Source: Haematococcus lacustris (lineage: Eukaryota > Chlorophyta > Chlorophyceae > Chlamydomonadales > Haematococcaceae). From it: DNA of 64,000 bases. The position numbers and the translations under genes are program-made. The notes beneath the pieces were generated by a model. The model saw nothing but the letters and a program-made list of their open reading frames with translations, made no database searches and was not told the origin of the DNA. The stretch covers positions 2,761,775 through 2,825,774 of the forward strand of contig JASKMD010000031.1 of NCBI GenBank assembly GCA_030144725.1, read 5' to 3'. Each line of letters begins with the position of its first letter. Within the stretch, counting starts at the first letter, position 1. This document shows positions 1 through 12,144 of this stretch, piece by piece.

Positions 1-3000
1 CACACATCAACCACAAGTCCTTAGCTGCAAGGTGCAGGGTGGAGATAACTCAGATGTCGAGCCTGACCCCAACCTCCATAGTACAGCAGCGATGCAAGAG
101 GAAGGAGCAGATACAGCTGGCAAGACTGCTCGTGGGAGAACCGCCCCTGGCTTGTGTCTCACAAGGGCTGACAGCAGCACAGCAACAGATGGACCAGATC
201 CTGTCGAGGAGCAGCTTGGCAGTGCAAAACAAGGCGTGGCCACTGGTGCAGCAACAGACAGCAACGAGGCTGGTGAAGGAGAGGCGGAGGGGTCCCTGCA
301 GCAAGGGGCGAATGGAGGTGGCAGGCCAGTGCGCAGCACGCGAGGCATACCTCCTCGCAATCATAGCCCGTCTAGAGCAGCACATGGCCCAGCAAGCGCC
401 CCAGCTGCAGTGTCACAGCCAGGTGGTGGTAGCACCCCGTTGAAGGGGTCCGAATTGCTAAAAGGCACCATGCCGAGTCCCTCTTCAACCAAGGGCAAGG
501 CAAAGGTAGGCACGCTCAGGGGCACTGTGTGACAAGCCTGTGAGTCCCTGCTGCCCCTCAGTTGCTGAAGTTCAGGTCAGACAAGGCGAGAGTGGTGTGC
601 TACCCTAGGCTAGGTGCGGCACTGCACTGCAGGGCTCCCTGCCACTTGATGCAAGTGAGGCACGCAAGCGTCGAAGTCGCAAGCTGTATGATGAAGAGGG
701 TGAGCTCCTACTCTACCTGCAGTAGCTGCTGTCTTGCAATGGGGACCGCAATGGGGTATGTCACTTTACATTATGTGTATACATGTATGTACTGGGCTGG
801 CCAATGGATACCAGGCCAAGACGCCAGCTGCCTCTTAGGACTGGCAGTCCACGTGCATGACCTCACCAACGGCTAGGTACGTGCTGCCTGCATGTCAGGA
901 GCCTGCGTTGCTGTGTTTCCTGCACAGACCCACGCAGCTCTCAACGTGGCGAGCTGCATGAAGGGGTGGATGCTCTGATGCAGCTGGCGCTTGCTTCTTC
1001 CATGGATCAGGTTAGTTGTCAATCTGTTGACTTCTAGCATGACTCTGCAGCAGAACAAGGCGGTTACTAGGGGTCTTTGCAGCTGGCAGCCACACTGTAG
1101 TGGCCAGCTCAGCCACAGAGCCACATCCCCTAGCTCTACCACCACTGCACCAGCTGAAGCCGGGAGTTGTTTTCCTTGCTTTCCCACCCTCCCACACCTC
1201 CGGCCTGTTGACACTGGTGCCCCTGTCCCTCCCCTTCACCCTTACGTTTGCAGCTTCAGTATCAGGGAGAGGATCCTGAGACCACAGATGAGGAGCCAGG
1301 GCCCAGGTCTCATGGCCATGACCGACCTGGCAAACGGCGTGTGCGCCCCCCGGCTCGCCTAGACGACACAATCAGTTCCCCAAGCAAGGCAGGCAGCCGG
1401 GATCCCTGCCCTGGCGGTACTGCTCTAGGAGTAACAGCAGCAGGAGCAGCAGCCCCCACCACAGCAGCAGCAGCAGCAGCTACGGGTACAGCCCAGGGAG
1501 GGGAAAGGCCTGGCTCTCCTGGTCAAGGCACCCCCAGTAAGAGGTCCCGGCTGGCTGCTGATCCCTGGACTCAGCTTCCCACTGCTATACCAGGCGGCTC
1601 ACCCTTGACTGGCACTAACCAGGCGGTAGGGCCTCAAAGCCCAATGCGACATGTCAGCACTACTGCTGGGCCAGGTCAGGCAGCAGCGGGTGGCAACACT
1701 GGTGTGAAGCCAACCAGAACTGGCACACGGCTGTCAGCAAGCAAAAACAGGGCAGGTGTAGTGAAGGCAACCACCATGGATGTGGAGGAAGGGGGTGAGG
1801 AGAAGGGTGAGGGAGGGGGGGCCTCTGGCTCTGCTGCTGTGGTGGAGGACGATGGAGCTGATGGCAAAGCTGACATGCCACAGGGATCTGGGGAGGGGGC
1901 TAGTGCTGGAGGTGTGGCTGCTGCTGGGAGCGGTAACAGGGCGGATGCAGCAGCAGAAGCATGCGACGCGACACTCACCAGCAAACTGGTCCCACACCCG
2001 CCAGGTAAGCACCCAAGCTGCCAGGCATGCAGCCCACGCAGCAGCAGTAGCAGCATAGCTTCACAATCAGCTACAAGGCACCAGGCTCAGCCTACCCTTC
2101 AATGCTTGTTTGTGTGCCAACCTTTGTGTTGCTCCAGCATGACATTCCCAGAAGCAGCTGTCGAAGAACAAGGCAGGCTCCCATGCAGCATGGCCTCACA
2201 GCCCTTGCCTTGTCAGCCAAACTGTGTAACACAGAGTCACACCCTGCTGCCTTTGCAGCTGTCGAGGGTGTGCCCCTCCTGGTGGCCCCCGTCCGCACCT
2301 CCTCCCTCGTCCCTACCAGCAGCAGCAGCCCCCTGCCCCGCTCCGCTCGCCGTGGCCGTGCTAACAAGCAAGGCTCTGCCTCTGCTGCTGCTGCTGCTGC
2401 CAGTGCTGTTGACAGCGCGGCAGTGGCGCAGGCCCTAGAGGCCGCTGGCTTCTCTGCCCTTGACCCAGGTGCCCTGCTGCCTTTGCCATCAGATCAGTTG
2501 GGCAGCGCCACAGCTTTCCCTGGCAGTGGAGGTGGGGGCCTTCTTAACCTGCCGTTTTCTGACCCTCAGCAGCCTGGCAGGAGGGAAGCTGGAGGGCCAG
2601 GAGACTGCCTGGTGGATTGGGAGCGGTTGCAGGGGCCTGACGGTAAACCTCTGTTTAACAAGGCTGACCTGGCGATGTTCAGCCTCGGAGTGCTGGCTAT
2701 GCCAGAGTTGGGGTCAGGGGGCCTGGACAGTCACCCCAGCCTGGGCCTGGGCGATGCGAGTGGGTGTGGGCTGGGCTTGGGTCAAGGGTCTGGGCCGCTT
2801 GCTGGCTTTGACCACCACACACCAGTGATGAGCAGGGGGGCTGGGGCTCGTGGGACATCCACAGCCCACACCCCAGGCGGCATGTCAGCCAGCCAGCCAG
2901 GCACTGGCAGCACTCGTAGGCGGCGCAAGCCCTTGCCAGAGCATGCCCCAGGAACTGGGCAGGGCCAGGCCGGGGGCCACACCCCACAAGCTTCTTTGCA

Positions 3001-6000
3001 ACAACAGGCACAGGTAAGCAGTGTAGGCCATGCACACCAACATCTGGGCATGGCATCAGGCAAGGTGCAGGCCAAGTTCAGCTAAGCTTTTGTAGCCTAG
3101 TCACATGGAAGTTGCATTTGGGGAACAGGAACATGGGAAGGCCGGTGGATGGATGCCTGCTGTAGCTAGAGCTATATACCATCACAACCATTTCCCAACT
3201 GTCATCCCACTTACAACCTACAAATGCAAGATGTGGGCATGCAGGAGTGGTGCTGGATGCGTACTTGTGTGCTAAATGCGTACTTGAGTGGCTATGAAGC
3301 ACTCTTTGCTATTTCATGCCCCTTCACCCTCACCCTGTGCCCCTGAGCCATGCAACCAACCCTGCTGAGTGCTTGCAACCTCACAATGTCTGTGCCTGCC
3401 TCACTCCTGCCCTCAGGTTCGCACCCTGATGCTCATGTCGGGAGGCCTCTCATCCCACATGCTGTCACCAAGCTTCGCCAGCCCTGGCCCCCTCCACGAC
3501 ACAGCTCTGGACGCCGGCATCGCCAACGGAACAGCCCCCCGCACTGGCAGCCTGTCCCTGCTGCCGGCCAGCCCCTTGGGTGGTCTGCATGGCTTGGGTT
3601 TGGGGCTAGGCTTACCTGTCTCTTCCCCTGGCGCTTGCCTCGGCATTGATCGGGCGACAGGCTTGGGCCAAGAGGCTGGGCTGAGGCTGCCAGAGCCAAG
3701 GCACCCTGCCCAGGCAGCGGTCAGCCATGCCCTGTCCAGCAACAGGGTCAGGCGCTGGATAGTCTACGAGTGGCTGTACCCGGCCATTGACCGCTCCTGG
3801 TTCATGCGCAACGAGCTAGAAGAGCTGCTGACCACACTCAACCTGGATGCCGTGGGGCCTCTGACCAGGGGCGAGTGGAGCCTGCTACGCAGCGCCTTTG
3901 GTCGACCCCGCCGCCTGTCCTTGGCATTTCTCAAGGGAGAGCGCATCAAGCTGCAGTCCTACAGGTGTGGTGCCACAGCAGGGCCAGGTGTGCCCGCTGC
4001 ACCAGCACCTCACAAGGCTCTGGCTCAGCATGTGTATGGTAGGTCATGACACTGAGGCAGGGGCTGGGCCTTGGAGCCATGGCTGCAGACACTTGTGGGG
4101 CCCTTGGGCCTTGAGACTTTGTGTCTGATGCAGGGCCTGTACTGGGTCTTGTGGTGCACCCCTACTGCAGGCAGGCTGTGCGTGCTAAGTACAAGGAGGT
4201 GGGCCTGGGCGCTGAGGTGCCCCCTGATGTGCCCAGGCCGCTGACAGTGGGCCAGCAGGTGGTGGCGCGGCACCCAGTGACCCGCCAGCTGCACGACGGA
4301 GTCATCCTCACCATAAAGGGTTCAAAGTACAGGTATGAGGGCCTGGTGCACATGGGTTGCAAGCTACATGTGAGGGTATGACAGGTACAAAGCATGGCAG
4401 CAGGCAACAGGTGGGGTTGGGACAAGCATGATGGAGGTGTGCGCCAACAGGTGTTACGAGGACAGTGCTGCGGCACAAGTCTTTGAACCGAAATGCCTCC
4501 AGAAGTATGCGCAAGCTCCAGCTCTGTCCTTTACACACCACGGTTGTCTTATTACTGGCATGATACATGTGTATATATATAATCAGAGGAGTGTAAAATG
4601 ACTAACAGACACCTAGTTCCTGCCATGACCTCCATCTCTCCATCCTCTGCCCCCTTCTTCATTCTCCCTTGGCATGCCCTGACCTGCCCTGGCCCTCTTC
4701 TCTCTTCCCTCCCTCTCTGCAGGGTTCAGTTCCATAGGGCTGAACTCATGACCGAGGTGGTGGCAGACACCGAGCTGATGCCCGTCAGCCCTGGCGACAA
4801 CCTGCCTTTGTCGCTGCTCCTGCGCAAACCCCAGCTCATGAACGGCCGTGTCGTGAGTGCCACCAACAGCAGCGCCGCAACCCGCGCAATCTACCAGGCC
4901 CTTGCATTTAGAGAGATGTACAGCAAGATTAAGGACAGCCACAGTGCTGGCCAAGCAAGCACACAACAGCAGCAGCAGGGTGAGGCGGGTAACTTCACCA
5001 CCCCAAGGTGCGCCATCCAGGCTCACTCAATGGGTACAATCCTCAACCTGCCGCCGGAATCTGCTACGGCTTCCACAGCGGCAGCAGGCGCAGCTCGGCT
5101 CGCAGAGGCTCTCATGGGTGCGTCTGACAGTCAGTTGAGAGGCGCTGGGGAGCTGGAGCAGCTGCCTGGCGAGGGCACCCAAGCTGCTGAGGATCAGGAA
5201 ACAGAGGAAAATATGGCGCTGCTCTCTCAGGTGAGTGCTTGATGGTGAGGCGGGACGAAGGGAGTGGTAGGTGCTGGGTACGCATTAGACAGTGCATCTC
5301 GCCACCGTGCTGGGCAGTGTGACCCTTGACAGTAGTTGTCAGTGCTCATAAGCACTGTTAGCATCGCGCGTGTCTATTATGTAGTACCCACTGCTACCTG
5401 GACTGCTGATGTTGCCTGGACAGGTGAACAATCTGACCGACAGGAAGGTGGCGCTGTTGACCCAATTGAAGCAGCTTAATGATCAAGCAGAGGCAGCCAA
5501 GCAGCAGGATGGCCTCAACCCTGCGCCTGAGCCTTTCCAACTCGCATACAGTCAGGTGTGTGGGAGCAAGACTTGGAGCAAGAGCACAGGTGGCTGTGTA
5601 GCACATGAGCTCAGATGAGCATCACAGAAATGATGTCGTGCCAGGTGCTTGTGGTCAGTGGCTCAGAGCTGAGCTGTGGGTGAAGGCACTGAGTGTGCCA
5701 ACTTTGTCTATGATAAGAAAACTTCCTTGCCATAGCCCCTGCTACGTAGGGGCTAGGGGTCCTCGATCCATTGTAATGAACTATACTTAGTGCTGAAGCT
5801 GGGAGTAAAGGCACCGAGTGTGCTAAAGCACTGGGTATTCTGTTTATTGACCATTGCATGAAGCATTTGCAAGTACAGTCATCACAGCTGAGCTTTACTT
5901 CTGACACTGTGGAATGCCACAGTGGGGTCTGCAGAGCCTGTGGGTCATGCATGGCACTTGGCTACCTGTGATACTGCATCAGTGCAGCAGGCAAGTCACC

Positions 6001-7620
6001 TCATCCTCCCAGGTTTTCACAACACTGAGGCTGCCGCTCTGGTCTATGCAGGCCATCTTGCAGCTGAAGGAGGTGGCAGCAGAGCTGGATACTGCAATGC
6101 AGCGCCTACACGCTCGCACACACAAGGCTGCATGCGCGCTCCTCGTCTCCCCTGCGGGCACTGCTGCCAACATCACAGCTGCCATAGCTGCCATCACTGC
6201 CCACTCCGCAGCCACCCTCGCCCCAGGCTCAGCCCCTGCCGCCCCAGACCCTCCAGCTGCAGGCCCAGCTCTTCCCGCCACCCAGGTTGGCACTGAAGCA
6301 GGGACAGTGCCAGTGCAGCCAGTCGCTGCCCAGGCAGGGAGCACGCTCCCTGCCCCTGCGCTGACTGCTGCCGCACCTGCAACTGGGACTGGCAGCACAG
6401 CCCCGTCCGGTTTAATGACCTCGTCTGTGCAACAGCCAGTGCTGGCCCCAGGGCCTATCTTGAATTCGAGTGTTTGTGCAGCCTCCCCTACCGCTGACCT
6501 GCTGGCAACCACCCTAGGCGCTCCAGCGAGTGCTCCACAGCTCAGCCAGCAGGGTCTGCAGCCAGCTGCCCCATCAGCCCAGGGCTTGGATACTGCAGCA
6601 GCTTCTGTCCAAGCGGGACCGCATACCACCAGCCAGCTGCTGCTCGGGGCGCACGCAAACGAGCTGGACAAAGCAGCTCTGGCCAGAGAGATGGAGGCCC
6701 AAGCAGCTGCAGCAGTGGTGTGCTCTGCTTTCGCAGACGCAGCAGTGGTTGTGGAGCGGTGCCGTGGGCAGGCTGCAGGGGCCCGAGCAAAGACTTGCAT
6801 ACCCAGCCCAGGGGACACCCTCCTGCACCAGCAGTGTCTCCAGTACCAGCAGCAATACCTCGAGCGGCAGAGAGCCGGGGGACCTGACCAGCTGCTGCGC
6901 CTGGCTGCCCCCCAGCAGCAGCAGCAGCCAACGGCAGCAGTTGATTATAAGCAGCCAGGGGAGGGTGCAGCAAGAGGGATGGTTCAAGCAGCAGAGGGGG
7001 TGGCAGCACAGGGGGTTGCCGTCCTGGCGCAAACGCTGACGCCAAGCGGAGTGAAGCGCAGTAACCAAGGCACTGGTCTTGACTCCCTGGGAGGAGAAAG
7101 CGGCCCAGCTGGTGCCACAGCTCCTGCTGCTGCTGCTGCTGTCTCACCCCAGCCACCAACCCCTGCTCAGCCACCCCAGTCCATAGCTCCTGAGCTGGAC
7201 GTCCTGGTCACTTCCTGCCTCGCCCTCATTTGTGCTATCAGCCGGATTTGTAGCAATCAGCTGACTGGCAGCCTGGCCGACAGTATCCTGGAGGGGGTGC
7301 TGAGCCAGCTGTGCAGCCTAACCCAACCCAGGCAGCAGGCAGATGTGCCAGGCAGCAACGCGTCAGCGAGCTGTGGGCAGGCTGCCAGCATGACGCAGCG
7401 CACCCCTGGCGAGGGGGGTAGGGAGGAGGGTGTACCAGCAGATGCGGGGCTGGTGCATGAACCTCTTGGCCAGCAGGACGTTCGGCTACAGAGAAGGGGC
7501 AATGCTGTGGAGCAGCAGCCTTTGCATGAGGGTTTTGTGCAGGGCTGCCCCAATGCAGCGCTCTATGCAAAGATACTGGAGGTGACGCGACGGCTGAAGG
7601 CCAGGCTGGCTAGCACATGA
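1..7620 (+). CDS. ALWAYS EARLY / LIN9-like DREAM (MuvB) complex subunit, 5' partial
   Basis: LIN9/ALY proteins are the DNA-contacting core of the MuvB/DREAM complex, which represses or activates cell-cycle genes with E2F and Myb partners in the nucleus. Exons I join in frame: ≤1-505, 633-699, 928-1010, 1254-2004, 2259-3013, 3417-3964, 4171-4332, 4723-5230, 5424-5555 and 6052-7620, all with GT-AG introns and matching phases. The reading frame is open at position 1, so the start and any N-terminal SANT domain lie upstream. The DIRP domain is in the exon ending 3964 (RRWIVYEWLYPAIDRSWF, then FLKGERIKLQSYR). It is followed by the LIN9 C-terminal part (KYKEVG…VARHPVTRQLHDGVILTIKGSKYRVQFHRAEL) and a late helix with SCLALICAISRIC. 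Long Ala/Gln/Ser/Gly-rich linkers, several read through CAG repeats, make it larger (about 1,680 residues visible) than animal LIN9. Family call is firm; exact small exons are inference. Confidence 0.85.
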
Positions 7621-7632
7621 TGCCAGTGCAAG

Positions 7633-8196
7633 GTGGCCATGCTTCATGGGGGCTGTGCAGCAGTGAATGGCCAGCAGCCCTGTGGTGAGGAGCTGGACCA
7701 TGAGCAGCCCACCAGGCCTGCAGGCTGGAAGCCCCCAGCAGGGCAGGTGGAACACCGCCTGTTGTGCCCAGCCTGGAGCCAGCAGCGTGACCAGCCAGTG
7801 TGGGGCCTGATGTGGTGCCTGGTAGTGGCCCCATGCAGCAGCCAGGCAGCCACACAGCCAGCAGCCCCAGAGCCAGGGCCCAGCACTCCCCCGCCAGCCA
7901 AGCGCAGCAAGGGCACCAAGGCTGAGCAGGCAGCTGAGCCCACCGAGCCCACCCAGGGCAAAGGCAAGGCCCAGGGCAAGGATGCCAAAGCCAAGCCAGC
8001 ACCACAGCCAGGCAGGTGGCTGGACAGGGACTGCAATGCAGCGCTGAACATGCAGCGCATTGTGGAGAGCAGGTGGCGCCCGCTGGAGCTGTGCTGGTGG
8101 CCACAGCAGGGAAAGCTGCCAGCCAAGGGCAAGGAATACCCTCAGCTGGGCCACAAGCGGCTGCGAGACTGGCCACCCAAGGCCCAGCAGCAGTAG
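7633..8196 (+). pseudogene. TnpB/Fanzor-like RuvC nuclease C-terminus, relic copy A
   Basis: This open frame lies 13 bases after the LIN9-like stop, in what should be that gene's 3' region. Its C-terminus reads GRWLDRDCNAALNMQRI, the RuvC-III signature of TnpB and its eukaryotic homologue Fanzor (DRDxNAAxN, with the last catalytic Asp). It then has WRPLELCWWPQQGKLPAKGK and KRLRD before the stop. Upstream parts match copy C at 58775-59374 (QPCGEELD, RPAGWKPPAGQVEHRLL, GLMWC), but the conserved VRGLMWCP motif has become VWGLMWCL. A Lys/Ala/Pro-rich low-complexity insert separates these from RuvC-III. RuvC-I and RuvC-II are absent, so this fragment cannot be an active nuclease. TnpB/Fanzor assignment rests on motif recognition, not a search. 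Confidence 0.65.
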
Positions 8197-8290
8197 CAGC
8201 AACCTGCTGGTGCACAGTAGTGTGTGCCCCCCTCTCTTGAGCTGTCATTAGCTCACAATCAGTGCATGCAGGCCATGCCAAACCTAGCCC
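8197..8290 (+). other. conserved non-coding tail after Fanzor-like copy A
   Basis: The roughly 85 bases after the stop codon of copy A match, base for base over most of their length, the sequence after the stop of copy B (reverse strand, about 23435 down to 23350). Shared blocks include CCTGCTGGTGCAC, TCTTGAGCTG and AGTGCATG, ending in a CATGCC. Similarity stops shortly after. Copy C shares a weaker version (AGTAGT.TGTG…CTTGAGCTG). Conservation past the stop is expected for a transposon right end, and in TnpB/Fanzor loci this is also where the guide RNA is encoded. That role is inference. Confidence 0.5.
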
Positions 8291-8309
8291 CTTGCCCTGT
8301 CACAGGTGT

Positions 8310-8480
8310 AAGGCAAGGTGTAGGTGGTAGGTGCCCGTGCCATGTGCCATATGCCATGTGCATGGGAACATAACTCCACACAGCCCCTTAACACCAATCT
8401 GAGTTGTCCCTAGTAGTCTCTAGTGGTCCCTAGTGGTCCGACTCAGATGGATGGAGGGGCGAGGGAGTTGTGCAGGCATA
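8310..8480 (+). repeat. dispersed repeat with CTAGTGG core, copy 1
   Basis: Contains CCATGTGCATGGG, ACTCCACACAGCCCCTTAACACC, then an imperfect palindrome built from CTGAGT…CTAGTGGTCC…GGTCCGACTCAG. The same order of blocks recurs at 38355-38545 and in part at 38165-38240. It looks like a short foldback (MITE-like) family; no target duplication could be fixed by eye. Confidence 0.5.
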
Positions 8481-8596
8481 GCAAAAGAGAATGCATGGTT
8501 GGCACCTTGCGCATGGGGTTCTGCATGTCCATGACATCACAACCTTGTGTTCTTATTGTGGCACACTGTCAGTGCCATGACTCAGTTGGACCCTGC

Positions 8597-9283
8597 ACAT
8601 AATGGCAGCAGTTGAATAGCAAAACTACAATAACATGCGAACCTGGTAGATGCTTGCTAGGGACGGTATTGTCCCATATGCTTCTGCACCGGTGAACAAA
8701 ATGCTGCCCCGTCGGTTCAACAGTGTGGATGTTAGGCTGCAGGTCATTTGTTCAGTCCATGGAGTGTGTGATGCACGACGCAATGCAGGCCCCATTCACA
8801 ACCTGCAAATGTGTGATGCCAGCCTGCTCGGTGCTTCTTCAGCTTCATTTGCTTGGCACGCACGCCTGGCTCACTTGTCCCCTTGGCACGCTCGCCTGGC
8901 CCTTGTCTCCCTTGGCACGCTCGCCTGGCCCCCTCGCCTGGCTCCCTCGACTTGTTCTTTACCAGTACTGTCTCAGCTGCCGTATAACTGGGCTGCTCAC
9001 CGTGCAACCTCAACGACAGTGATCGGTATTCTCGCTTCAGGCGCCAGATGCTGGCCTGCTTGGCCGCCATGAGCACCCACACCTCCCTAAAGTCCCAGCT
9101 ATGTGGTTGCTGAGGCTTACCATGGAGCAAACCTTGGCTGTGATGCAGGAAGCCAAACACAGCTTTTACGCCACACTCGTTATGAACTCCCCGCCCAGGG
9201 CCCCTATGCTGCACCGGCCCCTTTGCCCCCCCCCCCGGGACTAGGACACAAGCCCATGCCGTGGAGGTTAACAGACTTCGAAC
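8597..9283. other. intergenic, no gene recognised
   Basis: Holds a short tandem repeat at about 8855-8945 (units of GGCACGCTCGCCTGGC with CTTGTCTCC or CCCTCG spacers) and a 180-codon reverse-strand open frame (9286-8744). That frame has no recognisable domain and partly depends on the repeat. It may be decayed transposon coding sequence. Confidence 0.4.
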
Positions 9284-9289
9284 CATTAG
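9284..9289. repeat. target-site duplication CATTAG, left of element A
   Basis: CATTAG immediately precedes the GTCACCCCC terminus and is repeated at 11686-11691 immediately after the opposite terminus. Confidence 0.8.
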
Positions 9290-11685
9290 GTCACCCCCGC
9301 CATTGGCTGCACCCCTGATAACTATCCGACTGATCTTTAAGAGTTTTTCAGCAATTTTTGCGCAGGGCTGTGCAGCTCACGAGCGCGAGGCTAGCGGGCT
9401 GCTCGGGCTGATATGCACCTGTGCCGGGGCGGGCGGGGGTGTTGGAAGATGGGGTCGCGTTGTTCCAGGAATGGGCTGCTTAGTGGGGCTGTGATCAGGA
9501 AACAGCTATCGCGCTCGGTGGCTCCGCGGCATGGACGCGTGCAGTTTATTTTGTGTCACGTGACCCCATGTCAAGTTTTACAAAATGTGGGCCTTTTTGC
9601 GGTCCACTTAACTGTCCAATTAGGAAGTCAAATGCTGGGCTGACAAGCTTAATTGGTTCTTTGTGGGGAGTACCAACGTGTCCCTTTGACAAATGCGCGA
9701 TGCCCTCCTTTGTGGGCCGTCTGTGCTGCTGTAAAGTTGACTCTCATGCACCATGCACCCAGTCACAATCGGCCATTAGTACGCTGCCGATCAGTTTTAT
9801 GCTGTTTTTATGATTCTGCAGATTCTGCAAATTGACTCTTCGTGCACCTTACACCCAGCCATATCAATTTTCCGCCTCATATTCAGCCTCCAGCTGCTCA
9901 CTTTGTAGCTCTCTCAGCACCAAACGACGCAATAACCGGCGTCCCTCTTGCCTCTTCCACCCCATCTAGCACCAGGTAGCGCCGAAACATGATGTGACCA
10001 CGAAGCCTGTGGCTGGCACTGGTGTCTTGTGCATGGCATGGCACAGCGAAATGCCGGTTAGCCCAATCTGTCAGCACAACAGCCCCACACACTTTCCCCA
10101 CCAGCTCAGGATGCACTAACATCTGCTCCCTCCATTCCCTCTTAATCACGCCACCCTCAGAGTCATGCGTGCTCTTGAAATGCGATGTGGCACCATATGA
10201 ACCACCACACCTCTGCACCCCCAGTGAGACGACCTGCAGCCCATTGAGGCTCAGGCATGCGACATGCGTTGAGGTACCTCGTCAGAGACCGCGCCCAGGC
10301 TCTCACAGCCAACTCAGTGGCTGTGCCCCCATGCAGAGGTGGTGGTGGCAGGCAGGAAGGGCTGCTTGGCGCTGGCTGGGTTGGGTTGGACAATGCGGGG
10401 GCCACAATATGATGCCTGCACATGCACACATGCATCCCACAATGCAAGGGCGTCAGTGTGGTGTCATGGCGTGCCCTGACGTGCACCGGGCAGCGCATGT
10501 GAGCATGTGGGCAAGAATCATGGCACAAATGTTTGGCAAGGGCCGGCTCAGTGATTGGCTGTTGCTGTGGCACTTGATGGCATGTGCATCTACAGGCAGT
10601 GTGCAACCACACAACTCACCCTTGAAGTGGGCTTGCCAACCTTGTGCGAGAGCATGGAGAAGGGTCTGGGAGGGGGTGGTTGTTGCTGATAGCCTGCAAA
10701 GAAGCCAAAGGCTGCTTCTCCACCTGCTCTTTGTTTAGTAGCAGGTCTGTCTGCTGCTGCTGCTGCACCTCGCGTTGCACTTCAGCCACCTGTTGGGCCT
10801 TGAGCTCTTGCTGTAAGCTGTGAAGCTGCTGTGTCAACGTCTGGATGCGAGTCATGCGTGCCACCAAATCAGCAAGTTGTTACTCCTTGCGCTGAAGCTC
10901 ACTCCGCTGGAGGTCCTGGAGTTGTTGCTGTAGTTGCTGCATGCGTAGGTTGTGAGCAAGTTGTAGCTCCCTGTGCTGCAAGTCTGCCTGTAGCTGGCGC
11001 AACTGCGCATCAGCCTCATCAGCACCAGCATCAGCCTGGGCCTGAGCCTCAGCAGCAATAACCCCTGCTTGCGCCCCAATCTCAATGGGACCAGCAGCCT
11101 CTGCAGCCCTCCGCTGTGCCGTAACCTCCCTCGCTTTCTGCACATTGGCACAGTTAGCCTTCACTCCCCTTTTCTTGTCAACCATGGCTTTCACTAGCCT
11201 GCACAACGGCAAACATAGTTATCAGCTCAGTCCCTTCATGTTTTTGACTAAATTTTACTGCCCGTTGTTGCTCGGGAGCCACAGGCACCAATGCGTTCAG
11301 CATCTTGTGCAACCTGTAATTCGACGGCTTGCACCTGCCAGCAATCCGGCGTCGCAGTCATGCCCCTAGCTTGGGTAAGGGTCTCAATGCGTGCTGTGAC
11401 GTAGCAACACTGTTGCGTGCCGACCTGAAAACTTGCAATGTCCAGTCACGATGCGAATTCACTCCGCGCTGGGTCCAGGCTGCCTACAGCAGTTGCTAGG
11501 AGTGTCTACGAGGCCCAAGAACACGTCGCATGTTGGGGGCCAGCCACCCGGCAAACCGTTGGGACTGGCAGCACACTCGTCAGGCCACAAGCAGCCCATC
11601 GCACCAATCGGCGGCTTCATCCGTGCAGAAATGAGTTAGATGTTATCTCTTGAGCCATGGGGGTGCAGCCAATGGCGGGGGTGAC
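9290..11685 (+). mobile_element. TIR DNA transposon, larger copy (element A)
   Basis: Begins GTCACCCCCGCCATTGG and ends with its reverse complement (CCAATGGCGGGGGTGAC at 11669-11685); the inverted match extends through TGCACCCC. It is flanked by the 6-bp direct repeat CATTAG at 9284-9289 and 11686-11691. Element B (42428-43762) has the same ends in the opposite orientation with its own 6-bp duplication, which confirms the boundaries. The interior carries only broken reverse-strand frames, including a coiled-coil ORF with an internal stop. Superfamily is not assigned; no transposase DDE motif was recognised. Confidence 0.85.
10616..11212 (-). pseudogene. coiled-coil ORF inside element A, interrupted by one stop
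   Basis: Reverse-strand frame starting at 11212 runs to a stop at about 10880 and continues in the same frame from 10867 to 10616. It is rich in Gln, Leu, Ala and Glu. The first part has a basic N-terminus (MVDKKRGVKANCANVQKARE) and then heptads (LRQLQADLQHRELQLAHNL). The second continues (IQTLTQQLHSLQQELKAQQ) into a Gln run. It is probably the remains of an element-encoded protein of about 200 residues. No catalytic motif is visible, so function is unknown. Confidence 0.45.
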
Positions 11686-11691
11686 CATTAG
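11686..11691. repeat. target-site duplication CATTAG, right of element A
   Basis: Exact partner of the CATTAG at 9284-9289; both abut the inverted termini of element A. Confidence 0.8.
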
Positions 11692-12144
11692 TGTTCAAAA
11701 GGTGCAGCATGCAAAGCAAACCCATTGGTCACTCTGGCTAAAGCTATGTAACAGCAACCTTGTAACAACATACAGAGAGCGTAGCTTTGTTGTCCTAATA
11801 TCGCGAGCATCCAGGTCCCAGTCTTTCACAATGCTATGGGATTCTCATAATGAGAACCCGTAAAACTCAAGCTAGGCCTCATTGGCACGACAATGAGCCT
11901 AGACACCTGCTGCCATACCCACCACCAAAACTGCGCCTTTGATGTGTTAGAGATTACAGTCAAGCCATTCCATCGACTCTTCGTCACGGGTAGTGTGTTG
12001 TGTGTGACCCGGTAGGATTTAAGCAGGCACCTGCGTGAGGCACGACGGCACGGTCGTGCCCTCGCGCAGGTTATGGGCCCACTGCCCTCCTGAAGAGCAG
12101 AGCAACCGTTCCGTCAGCCCCCGGTATCACAACCTCGGGTGACG

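Noticed and set aside
5979..6818. 279-codon reverse-strand ORF
   Set aside because: Antisense of the last LIN9-like exon, Ala/Gly/Ser biased, no domain.
7486..8281. Long Trp/Leu/Cys-rich reverse-strand ORFs of 160-240 residues
   Set aside because: Shadow frames of the GC-rich LIN9-like 3' end and Fanzor-like copy A; composition is that of antisense reading.
9221..9290. Possible tRNA (GGTTCGAA-like stretch near 9270-9285)
   Set aside because: CTTCGAACC is present but no acceptor stem or anticodon arm could be paired around it.
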